Counted from the first letter of the stretch, positions 9,707-17,491 are shown. The stretch: DNA of 17,687 nt from UBA6164 sp963979005 (GCA_963979005.1 CAXBVF010000017.1:1-17687); one strand, 5' to 3'. Numbers and translations: made by a program. The notes: generated from the letters alone by a model not told the origin.

Positions 9707-10783
9707 CTAAAATACTTCATATTTTCATCAAAGTCATTTTTTTATAAGCATATTTATTTCCATCATACTTAGTTTAAAACTAATTGTCTTGATATCTAAA
9801 CCAATTTTTAAAACTAATTCATTTATTGTCAGATTATCTATTATTAAAATATTATAAATATTTTCTTCAATATCATCAGAAAAAACAATTTTTTGTTTTT
9901 CTTTTAGCTTATTTGAATCAAATATATTATATTCTTCTAATATGTCTTTCGAACAGTTAGTTAGTTTTGCCATTCATTTTTTTATCAAATTATTACATCA
10001 CTCACTATTTGATTTAAAAATATCTCAAGGAATAGTAAATAGGTCTTTTCATAAATCTAATGCTAAATTAGCGGTTATTAGAGTTCATGATCTTTTCATT
10101 GCCTCAATAACTAATACTCAAACAGATAATCAAGCAACAATTTCATTCCTAATTGGAAAATTATGAGGACTTCAAAATTCTCAAATAGGAAAAATAGAAA
10201 TAACAGCTCATCATCAATCTACTATTCTATCATAAAGTTTTTCATTATTAACTGGATAATCTATATCAATTCATGTTCAAATAACAGAAATAGTTTTAGA
10301 ATTATTTTCTAAAGCTACTATATGAGATGTTGTATCACATCATGCTGCTCATCAGGATACAATTGAAAAATAAGAAGAAATATCTCATACTATTTTTTTA
10401 ATAGATTGCTCTCAATAAGAGCTTATTTTTCTAGAACCAACAACAGCAAACTTGGGAGAATTATCAATAGATCATCTTAGATAAAATAAATATGGTTTAT
10501 TTGGTATCTGCTTTAAACTATCTGGATAGTTATTGTCATTAATAGTAACTATTACAACTTCTCTATTCTTTAATTTTTTCTTAATATCAGCAATATTATA
10601 TTTATTTCTATTTTCTAGAATAAATTTAATTTGTTTAGGAGTGAAACCATAAGAATATAATGTATTTGAAGATATTTTTTCGTAAAATCATTTATACTTA
10701 CTATTATTTTCAAAAATAATGTGTAACTTCTTGTGGTTTATTCAAATTTTATGTAATAATGCTAAGTATAATTTTTCATTCAT
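9707..10783 (-). CDS. dprA: DNA-processing protein DprA
   Basis: Binds incoming single-stranded DNA and loads RecA during natural transformation. It is 358 aa. The Rossmann-like core is clear: FAVVGSRKISSYGE, IVSGGAAGCDTTSH (family consensus SGGARGID), TISVIGTGIDIDYP, GEFGSPQNFPIRNEIVAGLS (family FP.RNRIIAGLS) and EAMKRSGTLITANLALDLG, followed by FTIPGDIF and GCNNLIKKG. A C-terminal winged-helix-like segment follows (DIEENIYNILIIDNLTINEL). With UGA = Gly the frame continues past KK to GLGGKYEVF and ends in TAG. The ATG directly follows the T tract of a hairpin, and no ribosome-binding site is seen. DprA suggests uptake of exogenous DNA, which would fit a predatory or epibiotic lifestyle. Identity is secure. 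Confidence 0.95.
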
Positions 10784-10835
10784 AAAAAATACTTACATAA
10801 AATAATATATACATATTATACACATAAGTATTTTT
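10784..10835 (-). terminator. Hairpin with T tract directly before dprA
   Basis: An outer 11-bp perfect stem (AAAAATACTTA / TAAGTATTTTT) encloses an inner 7-bp stem (ATAATAT / ATATTAT). On the minus strand it ends in six T that touch the dprA ATG. It probably terminates the membrane-protein gene whose stop is 21 bases upstream, but it also forms the immediate 5' context of dprA and contains a TATAAT sequence. Confidence 0.65.
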
Positions 10836-10855
10836 AGCAAGTTTTATTATTATTT

Positions 10856-11806
10856 TTATAATTCTAAGTTTCTTGATGGATTTGATTCAAATTTTAGTCT
10901 TAGGAATAATAAATATACGAATATTATAATAAATACAGTACCTATAGTAGAAAATATATTATTCAAAAATCCCGATAGTATTTGAGAATAAATAGTTATA
11001 TTTGAAGTAATTGCTAATACATCATCTAATGATTTTATAGAAGCAAAATCAATTCAAGAGTAGCTAAAAACTTTTAAAATGTTTGATACCATTGAGACTG
11101 CAAATCAAATAATCATTCAGGCTAAAGCAGTATTTCAAAGTATTCTCCACCACTGATTATCTGTAATATTAACTGAATTTAAAAAATCAACTTTAGAAAA
11201 ATTGTCATGATTTACAGCAGAATATATTGGAAAAGTAGCCTTTATTCATCTATAAATAGCAAATATTATAAATAGAATTACTGAAAATATCATAACAACT
11301 CATCAAATTTCTTTTAAGTAAGCATATGATTCATAATAATATCATGCGTTAAATAGTAATCATCAAGAAATAAATAAAAGTGCTGGAATTAGTGCAACAT
11401 AAGAAAATATATACCAATAAGTTTTAAATGAAGCAAATATTCTATTAAAACCAAAAATTAAATTATCCATTGTGGTAATATCTTCTCATTCCACAGCTTG
11501 CTTTATTGATCTAATTAATCAAATATAAATTGGAATATATAATATCAGGTATAATAATAGTAAGACAAGTCATACAATAATGCTCATAATCACAAAAGAA
11601 TTAAATACTAGATTGAATAAATCAAATGTTCAATTAGCAATATCTCATAAATTAGAAAAGAAAAAAACAACTAAAAAAGTTCAAAGAACTACAACAGCTA
11701 TAAATTTATATAAAAACATTGGCAAAAACAATTGAATGAAGTTGTTTTTAAAGATTTTAAATGTTTGATCAAATCTATCAAAAAACTTTTCTTTAGCGTT
11801 TATCAT
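10856..11806 (-). CDS. Hypothetical integral membrane protein, about six helices
   Basis: Predicted protein of 316 aa that I cannot assign to a family. A short cytoplasmic-looking start (MINAKEKFFDRFDQTFKIFK) is followed by about six hydrophobic segments, near residues 25-52, 70-97, 130-155, 168-190, 220-245 and 275-305. The fifth includes LAGMIIGFAVSMVSNILKVF. A soluble stretch with SIKQAVEGEDITTMDNL lies between helices two and three. UGA codons occur within helices (GGLLF, IGGVV) and read well as Gly. The overall layout resembles uncharacterised membrane proteins found next to DUF805 or RDD genes. It is divergent from the DUF805 gene across a 93-base spacer and ends in TAA. Confidence 0.85.
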
Positions 11807-11828
11807 ATGATATGTATTAAAAAATAAA

Positions 11829-11856
11829 TTGCATAAAATAGTAATTTTATTATAAT
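11829..11856 (+). promoter_or_regulatory. Promoter for the DUF805 gene
   Basis: TTGCAT (11829-11834), a 16-base spacer and a consensus TATAAT (11851-11856) lie in the divergent spacer. The predicted transcript starts about 37 bases before the ATG. The same TTGCAT -35 sequence occurs in front of the glyS leader. Confidence 0.55.
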
Positions 11857-11899
11857 AATTTTACACAAAAAAGTAAATTTATTAATTAATTTTGTTGCT

Positions 11900-12295
11900 A
11901 TGAGTATTTCTAAAATGTTGTTTTCCTATGAGTGAAGAATAAATAGAGCTCCATATTGGGGTTATACTATATTAGCTAGTATTATACTAAATGTATTAAT
12001 AATTTTAGCTGCATTTTCTTGATCAACTATGGTAATGCAATTATCTACTTTATTATATATACCATTTATATGGGTAGCTTTTGCTATATTAGTAAAAAGA
12101 CTTCATGACTTAGATAAAAGCTGATGGATGGCGTTACTTGCATTAATACCACTTGTTAATCTATATATTTCAATTATTTGTGGTTTTTTCAAATGAACTG
12201 AATGAAAAAATCAATATTGAGATAATCCATTAGGAAATACCTTAACACAAGAAACTCCTAGTACTCAAGAAAATAATAGTTCAACTGAATTATAA
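11900..12295 (+). CDS. DUF805 family inner-membrane protein
   Basis: Small membrane protein of 131 aa. Family landmarks are all present: SYEGRINRAPYWGY at the N-terminus (family F.GR.NR..YW), three hydrophobic segments (LASIILNVLIILAAF, LLYIPFIWVAFAI and LLALIPLVNLYISI), the diagnostic KRLHDLDKSGWMAL, and the C-terminal GTEGKNQYGDNPLG. The glycines in EGR, KSG, GTEG and QYG are UGA. The tail is rich in Thr, Ser and Asn. The biochemical function of DUF805 proteins is unknown. It is followed by its own terminator and then by the RDD gene on the same strand. It ends in TAA. Family assignment is confident. Confidence 0.93.
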
Positions 12296-12300
12296 TATAC

Positions 12301-12328
12301 AAACTACAGCTTTAAAACTGTAGTTTTT
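12301..12328 (+). terminator. Intrinsic terminator after the DUF805 gene
   Basis: A 9-bp stem (AAACTACAG / CTGTAGTTT) with an 8-base loop is followed by a T run. It starts 5 bases after the stop codon. The RDD gene begins only 33 bases further on, so either read-through or a promoter inside this short gap must serve it. Confidence 0.75.
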
Positions 12329-12360
12329 ATTATTTATTTTAAAAATAATATATTAAATAT

Positions 12361-12993
12361 ATGGACACTAGAAGAAAAAAATTAATTATGTGATTTTATT
12401 TTACAATAAGTATTATATTAATTTTTATAATTTGATCGATTGTAGACTGGTTTCTATTTATTACTTGAGTCTCTACTAATATAATAAATTATTTAATTTG
12501 ATTACTATATTTATTATCATTTTGATTAACTATATATTGAATAGTATTATTGATTCAAAATTCTACTATTGAAGAAATAAATTTTTCAGAAAAAGATATT
12601 GAATACTCATGATTTTGGAGAAGGCTTCTAGCTGCTTTTATAGATGGAATAATTTGATATTTAATTATACCTCTGTTTATAAATCTTTATTACTGGTTTA
12701 GAGATTGACAAACAATATGATACAAAGCTATGTGAATAAAAGTTTATAAAATTAACTGAAATGAAATCAAGTCAGCGACATGACTACAACTTTTCTTTTA
12801 TCCATTTGTAAAGATAGTAAATACCTTTACTATTGGTATATGATATTTAATGATAGCATTTACACAGAAAAAACAATGATTACATAATATAATTAACTCT
12901 ACAGTAGTTATTAAGACTAATAAAATAACTTCTAACTCTAATAGTGATAATAAAATTGTAAATGAAAAAATAGAAGATAATATTGAGTTATAA
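12361..12993 (+). CDS. RDD family membrane protein
   Basis: Predicted protein of 210 aa. The N-terminal half has two hydrophobic segments (TISIILIFIIGSIVDWFLF and a second around LIGLLYLLSFWLTIYGIVLL). The C-terminal half is an RDD domain: the signature GFWRRLLAAFIDGIIGYLI with the paired Arg and Asp, then DGQTIGYKAMGIKVY, and QKKQGLHNIINSTVVI near the end. A polar Asn/Ser/Glu tail follows. Some RDD proteins act in ion transport, but most have no known role. UGA encodes the Gly in FIDGIIGY, TIGYKAMG and KQGLH, all positions conserved as Gly in the family. It ends in TAA at the edge of a dyad shared with glyS. Confidence 0.9.
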
Positions 12994-13023
12994 AAAAACT
13001 TACACATATGTGTAAGTTTTTTT
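12992..13023. terminator. Bidirectional terminator between the RDD gene and glyS
   Basis: A perfect 32-base dyad (A7, CTTACACATATGTGTAAG, T7) lies exactly between two convergent stop codons and touches both. It can terminate transcription from either side. Confidence 0.88.
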
Positions 13024-14410
13024 ATTTTAATCTTTCTCTGATAAAATTATTTAATTCTTTTATAGCTACAATTTCTTGTTCCATACTATCTCTAAATCTA
13101 ACAGTAACATTTCATTCATCATAATTATTAGAATCAATTGATATACAAAATGGTGTTCAAATTTCATCCATTCTAGCAAATCTTTTTCATATTGAACCTA
13201 CTTCATCATATTCACAAATAAAATCTTCTGATAATTGTGCATATACCTCCTTGGCTAAGTGTCATATCTTTTTTATTACTGGTAATACTCAAACCTTGAT
13301 TGGAGCTACTTTTGGATGAAACTTTAAATAAGTTCTATTATTTTCTTCATCAACTGTGTATGCATCACATAAACTAGCCAAAACTATTCTACCTAATCAC
13401 ATTGCAGGCTCTATAACATATGGTAAAAATTTCTTGTTATTAACTGCATCAAAATAACTTAAATTTTGCTTTGAAGCTTTCATATGTGCAGATAAATCGT
13501 AATCAGTTCTATTAGCAAGTGTTTCCACTTCTCACCAACCAAATGGATATTTATATTCGAAATCTCATGCTTCTTTTGAATAATGAGGAAGTTCATCTTT
13601 TTTTATTGAAACAAATCTAATATTCTCTTTACTTAATCATATAACTTCAGTTAAAAATCTTTCAGATTCTCATTTCCATAATTTAAAAGCTTCATCATCT
13701 TCTCACGGAGTTACAAAATATTCTATCTCCATTTGTTCAAATTCTCTAGTTCTGAATATAAAGTTACCTGGTGTAATTTCATTTCTAAAACTTTTACCAA
13801 CTTGAGCTATACCAAATGGTAATTTTCTCCTACTTGATCTAGCAACATTTGCAAAATCTACAAATTGTCATTGAGCAGTTTCTGGCCTAAGGTAAACTTC
13901 AGAAGCTGTGTCATCAGTTACTCATAAATAAGTCTTTAACATTAGGTTAAAACTTCTTATTTCAGTAAAATTACTTTTTCCACAATCTGGGCAAGTTATT
14001 TTCTTTTCTTTTATATATTCCTCTAATATATTTGAATCAGTTTTATCTCAAACATATGATTCCGGCTCATTATCTCAAGTTTTATCTAGGTAATCGTCTA
14101 CTATTTTATCAGCTCTTAATCTAGATTTACATTCTTTACAATCCATTAATGGATCAGAAAATCATCCAACATGACCAGAAGCCTCCCATACTTTTGGATT
14201 CATTATTAAAGAACAATCGATTAACATATTATCGGTTCTTTTTTGAATAAATTCTTTCATCCATAGAAACTTTATATTTTCTTTCAATAGTGATCAATAA
14301 GGACCATAATCCCAACTATTAGCTAATCATCAATATATTTCAGATCACCCGTATACAAATCACCTATTTTGAGAAAGATTTACGATATCTTTCATAGTTA
14401 CGCTACTCAT
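13022..14410 (-). CDS. glyS: Glycyl-tRNA synthetase, class II homodimeric type
   Basis: Charges tRNA-Gly with glycine; in this organism that must include the tRNA that reads UGA. It is 462 aa, the size of the alpha2-type enzyme. Landmarks are NRGFVYGGSEIYGGLANSWD at the N-terminus, Cys pairs DCKEC and CPDCG, RPETAQGQFVDFANV, motif 2 VGKSFRNEITPGNFIFRTRE, PFGWGEVETLANRTDYDL, motif 3 EPAMGLGRIVLASL, and an anticodon-binding domain with GSIGKRFARMDEIGTPF. In PFGWGE the Trp is TGG and the following Gly is TGA, which separates the two codon meanings directly. Of two in-frame ATGs (14410 and five codons later) the first is used. It is controlled by the T-box leader upstream and ends in TAA. Identity is secure. 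Confidence 0.97.
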
Positions 14411-14510
14411 AAGACAATAATTAGTTAGTAAATAACCCACCCCTCATCCATTACATTCCTGAGGACTTCCCTTAATAAGGGAAGAAAATTATGGAAATCA
14501 AATAATTAAG
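14411..14510 (-). other. glyS leader between the T-box terminator and the start codon
   Basis: These 100 bases lie downstream of the T-box terminator. They hold a short hairpin (CTTCCCTT, loop ATT, AAGGGAAG; 14466-14484) and a G-rich run GATGAGGGGTGGG, whose GAGG can pair with an upstream CCTC. No terminator-like T tract follows. A GTG codon is in frame upstream of the ATG, and with UGA = Gly the frame stays open to about 14490, but no homology supports an earlier start. Confidence 0.4.
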
Positions 14511-14653
14511 AAAAAACCCTAAAGGCAATTTCAATTATTATTGCCTTCAGGGTCCTTATATGAGGACGGTTCCACCCGAAGTATTTACTTTTGTATCATA
14601 AATCTAAAGCTGAGTTTCCAAGTCAGATATTTTATTTAGAAATACTTTACTTA
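14511..14653 (-). ncRNA. T-box riboswitch with very short Stem I, controlling glyS
   Basis: Read on the minus strand, the antiterminator is TTCGGG, a 7-base TGGAACC bulge, GTCCT, loop CATATA, AGGAC, CCTGAA; both helices pair fully, with one G-U. The TGGA of the bulge would pair with a tRNA ending UCCA, matching the U73 of tRNA-Gly. The competing terminator is a 14-bp stem (ACCCTGAAGGCAAT / ATTGCCTTTAGGGT) followed by six T (14511-14553), and it shares CCCTGAA with the antiterminator. Stem I is reduced to about 69 bases: basal helix AAGTATTT / AAATACTT (14640-14647 with 14579-14586), upper helix TCTAAA / TTTAGA, apical hairpin CTGA...TCAG. Candidate glycine specifiers are TGA in the 17-base 3' internal loop (14596-14598) and GGA in the apical loop (14617-14619). 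No separate Stem II or III is seen. Confidence 0.88.
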
Positions 14654-14656
14654 CCT

Positions 14657-14686
14657 ATAATATAAAATAAATATAAGAAAATGCAA
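14657..14686 (-). promoter_or_regulatory. Promoter of the glyS T-box leader
   Basis: TTGCAT (14681-14686), an 18-base spacer and TATTAT (14657-14662) place the transcription start near 14650, exactly at the base of the short Stem I. This argues that no longer Stem I exists upstream on this transcript. The -35 box begins 5 bases after the leuA stop codon. Confidence 0.55.
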
Positions 14687-14690
14687 ATTT

Positions 14691-16214
14691 TTATTTACCT
14701 GAGACTCTATCCAAACAATTTACAAAAGCATTTATGGATGCCTTTACAATATCCTTATCAACTCAAAATTCTTCATATATTCTTCAATCTGATTCCACTT
14801 TGATAGACACTTTTGCCTCAGATGATGGAGATGATGACAATGCTGAAATATTAAAATCTATTAGATTTAAATCACTCATACCTAAAGCATCAATTATAGC
14901 ATTATATATTGCATCTACTGGTCCTACTCAATTCGATAGTGCAGTAACTACTTCTCAATCATGAGTCAATTCAATTGAAGCCTTTGAGTGTACCGTATCA
15001 ATCGTGATGGAATAATCATTAATATAAATATTTCTCTTTAAGTTTACTCATGAATCAAGTAGTATTTCTCTAATGTCATCCATAGTAACAATAACACCGG
15101 AATTTGTAGAACTAATTTCTTTAAATTTAGTAAATACTTCATTAAGTGTATCGCTTGTTAGCTGAACTCCAAAATATACTACTATAGCGTTATTTAATCA
15201 AGATCTTCAAGATTGATTTGTTAGAATAAAGCTTTGTTCAATTTTGTATCAAATTTCTTCAGGTGATATTATTTCATAGGTAGTTTTATTTTTACTTGTT
15301 CAATCTTGATGTATTCATGAAGAGTGTTTAAATACATCAGATCATATAATAGGATGATTATCTGAGACTCTTTTTCAGATAGAATTCGATATAAACATAA
15401 CTAAATCACTTACTTTTTTCATATCAAGCTTATTTCCAAGGTCAAAATCATAAATATCAGGTCTCTTAATAATATTCATTAAAACTTGTATTAAATCAGC
15501 ATTTCATGCTCTCTCTCAGTAAGCAGGAGGTATTGTTCATTGAATAATATTAGCTCAATTATAAGCTGCAGCTAAACTATTAGCAACTGCATTTCAAAGA
15601 TCATTATGGGTATGTACACTAAAGTCTGCTCAGTGATAACTATTAACCAAATCCTTCATTAATTCTCATATTTCCATAGGCTGAGAGAATCAAACAGTAT
15701 CTGGTATATTTATTTGATTTGCTCAAGCTTTTATTGCTGTTTCTATGGTTTGAAATAGGAAATCATTTTCAGTTCTAAGTGCATCTTCAGGAGAAAACAT
15801 AATTGCATCTGAACTACTGTTAAATTTATTTCTAGCATATGAAACATATCTATCGATATCTTCCAAAATTTCAGCTTTCGTTTTATGTAGTTTGTAGTTT
15901 CTATGCATTGGTGAGGTTCATATAAATGTATGAATTCATCTATTAGATGATTCAGATAATACATCATGTGATACATTAATATCTCACTCCATGAGTCTAG
16001 ATAAACTATAAACTCTCGCACTTACTTCTTCTGAAATCGTACGAATAGCTTGTTGATCTCATATAGATGATATAGCAAATCAAGCTTCTATCATAGGTAT
16101 TCATAACTCATCTATTTTTTTAGCTATTTCTATTTTTACTTCAGGAGTCATATTAACTCCCGCTGTTTGCGCTCAATCTCTCAAGGTCGTATCAAATATT
16201 TCTATTTTTCTCAT
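14691..16214 (-). CDS. leuA: 2-isopropylmalate synthase
   Basis: Condenses acetyl-CoA with 2-oxoisovalerate, the committed step of leucine synthesis. It is 507 aa, typical of full LeuA. The catalytic TIM-barrel begins IEIFDTTLRDGAQTAGVNM and continues with HTFIGTSPMHRNYKLHKT, FSPEDALRTENDFL, INIPDTVGF, the metal-binding HTHNDLGNAVANS and YGERAGNADL, then HSSGIHQDG. A C-terminal LeuA-type regulatory domain (ALSNGVGPVDAIYNAIIDAL) is present, so leucine feedback inhibition is plausible. GAQ replaces the common GEQ after DTTLRD, as in citramalate synthases, but HTFI.TSP, INIPDTVG and the leader peptide favour LeuA. No leuB, leuC or leuD is visible nearby, and the downstream gene is glyS. It ends in TAA without its own terminator. 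Confidence 0.92.
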
Positions 16215-16233
16215 ATTATTATTTTTAGCTACT

Positions 16234-16315
16234 AAAAAACTCTCGAAGACGTTTATGCCTAAGAGAGTTATAGAAAATTAATTACAAAAAACTACTCTTA
16301 GGTGATTCCTAAAAG
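16234..16315 (-). promoter_or_regulatory. Transcription attenuator of leuA
   Basis: Four pairing segments are visible, given as minus-strand sequence. Segment 1 CTTTTAGG (16308-16315) pairs with segment 2 CCTAAGAG (16295-16302) over 8 bp, with one G-U and a 5-base loop. Segment 2 pairs perfectly over 8 bp with segment 3 CTCTTAGG (16258-16265). Segment 3 overlaps AACTCTC (16263-16269), which pairs with GAGAGTT (16238-16244) and is followed by six T, forming the terminator. Segments 1 and 3 differ in one base. Segment 1 contains the last Leu codons of the leader peptide, and segment 2 contains its stop codon. A ribosome stalled at Leu codons would block segment 1 and permit 2:3, keeping transcription on; a ribosome reaching the stop would cover segment 2 and permit termination. 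Confidence 0.88.
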
Positions 16316-16348
16316 TAATAATAAAGATGTAGTTGTAATTCTTTTCAT
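16298..16348 (-). CDS. Leucine leader peptide of the leuA attenuator
   Basis: A 16-residue ORF, MKRITTTSLLLLLGIT, lies 83 bases upstream of leuA. Five consecutive Leu codons (TTA TTA TTA CTT TTA) sit at positions 9-13, next to Ile and Thr codons. This is the layout of leu-operon leader peptides, whose translation speed reports charged tRNA-Leu. The last Leu codons form pairing segment 1, and the TAA lies in segment 2. The ATG follows the predicted transcription start by about 20 bases, and no Shine-Dalgarno sequence is seen. Codon content plus exact placement within the pairing segments makes chance unlikely. The peptide itself probably has no separate function. Confidence 0.88.
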   Translation of the reverse strand: MKRITTTSLLLLLGIT

Positions 16349-16372
16349 ATTTGTTATTTATTTATAACTAAT

Positions 16373-16403
16373 TTTATACTAAAAAAAATTAAATAAATGT
16401 CAA
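16373..16403 (-). promoter_or_regulatory. Promoter of the leuA leader
   Basis: A consensus TTGACA (16398-16403) is followed by TAGTAT after 16 bases (16376-16381) or TATAAA after 19 (16373-16378). Transcription would start near 16366, about 20 bases before the leader-peptide ATG. The TTGACA lies within a weak inverted repeat (AAATAAAATG / CATTTATTT) followed by eight T, which may be the terminator of the gene at 16424-16705. Confidence 0.6.
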
Positions 16404-16423
16404 AACATTTTATTTAATTTTTA

Positions 16424-16705
16424 TTATATATCATTAAACAAATCTTTTTCTTTGTTTTGATATTCTATTTTTTCCACTATTTCTTCTAAATTATTTTTTC
16501 ATAATATAATAGTCTTTTTCAGTTTCTTGATTAACTCATTCTGATCATTATTATATAAATTTAATATTTTGATTATATCTAAAATTTCATCATCATTAAA
16601 AGATGATATTTTATTAAAAATTTCATTTTTAGTTTTATCATCTATCTTAAAAATTGATGACATATTTTCTACTATAGTAAGTATTTCTTTTTCTTTTTTA
16701 TTCAT
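16424..16705 (-). CDS. Hypothetical helical protein, 93 aa
   Basis: Not recognised. A small soluble protein rich in Lys, Glu, Asn and Ile, probably all-helical (MNKKEKEILTIVENMSSIFK, then DDEILDIIKILNLYNNDQNE, KLKKTIILGKNNLEEIVEKI). One in-frame UGA is read as Gly (IILGKNN); under the standard code the protein would end there after 68 residues. It starts 11 bases after the stop of the 246-aa gene, so the two are probably co-transcribed. It ends in TAA. No signal peptide or membrane segment is seen. Confidence 0.75.
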
Positions 16706-16716
16706 TTTTTAATTTA

Positions 16717-17457
16717 TTAGCTTTGTCTATCAATTGCGTTTGAGTCTCTAAGTTTTTTATCCCTTATATTTTTAATGGCTCATGTTACAGCGAATGGATT
16801 ATTTCATTCTTCACTAGATATATCATTATTTTCTTTAAATAAATCATCAAACTGACTAGTTATAGAATTATTCATTCTAGTTCACTTTTTAGAAGATTCT
16901 GTAGATTTTTCTGGATTTACATTATCTTTTTCAAGATTAGAAGTAAGAAAACTACTGAAACCTTCTCTTGCTCAGTTATCCTTTAGATTATTTGTAAATG
17001 AGCTAATATTAATTGGAGTATTAGCTCCTAATTTTCAAAATCATAGTTTTGAACGTAAATTGGCTTCTAATTTATCTGTATTTCATTGATTTTCGCTAAG
17101 TATTTTATTTAATCAATCTACTAATCCAACAACTTGTTTATCATAATCTTTGACAGATACATTAATAGCTCCTTCATTAGTTTGTGATTTATCTTTAGCA
17201 TTCTTTACGTTTGAAGAAATTCATAATTTATCTGTAAATGACTTTCACGATTCAGATTCATTCGTCATTTGAAAATTTTTATCCAATTTTCATGTTAATT
17301 TATTTATGTCTTGTCAAATTCAATCAACTAGATCTGTAATAATATATGATGAACCATATGGCTCTTCTAATGACTTTAGTAAAGCATTTCTATCCATTTC
17401 AACAGTTGTTTCTTGTCATTCATGTTGTTCAGCTGTAAATACTTGTTCAATTCACAT
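16717..17457 (-). CDS. Hypothetical protein, 246 aa
   Basis: Not recognised. The protein is hydrophilic with no membrane segment and is rich in Asn, Ser, Lys and Asp. It starts MGIEQVFTAEQHEGQETTVE, where the second codon is UGA, has helical stretches (YIITDLVDGIGQDINKLTGK, VVGLVDGLNKILSEN) and Gly-rich turns (KLGFGKLGAN), and ends with NPFAVTGAIKNIRDKKLRDS. Low-complexity polar linkers suggest a flexible structural or scaffold protein. A perfect 11-bp hairpin lies three bases before the ATG. It precedes the 93-aa gene by 11 bases and ends in TAA. Many UGA codons fall in the frame, and the absence of TAA or TAG over 246 codons supports a real gene. Confidence 0.75.
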
Positions 17458-17460
17458 AAT

Positions 17461-17491
17461 AGATAATTATTAAATATTGTAATAATTATCT
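17461..17491 (-). other. Hairpin directly before the 246-aa gene
   Basis: A perfect 11-bp stem (AGATAATTATT / AATAATTATCT) with a 9-base loop ends 3 bases before the ATG. No T tract follows on either strand, so it is not a typical terminator. It would lie in the ribosome loading zone of the mRNA if the transcript starts upstream of it. Confidence 0.5.

Noticed and set aside
13527..13540. UGA as tryptophan (mycoplasma-type code)
   Set aside because: In GlyRS PFGWGE the Trp is TGG and the following conserved Gly is TGA; Walker A and other invariant glycines are likewise TGA.
15743..16021. Open frame overlapping leuA in a second minus-strand frame
   Set aside because: It is a shadow of leuA; the leuA frame carries all conserved 2-isopropylmalate synthase motifs.
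14691..16214. Citramalate synthase identity for leuA because of DTTLRDGAQ
   Set aside because: HTFI.TSP, SPEDA.RT, INIPDTVG and the Leu-rich leader peptide fit 2-isopropylmalate synthase better.
16424..16450. A strong terminator directly after the 93-aa gene
   Set aside because: Only an imperfect AAATAAAATG / CATTTATTT repeat overlapping the next promoter is present; it is mentioned with the promoter and not called separately.
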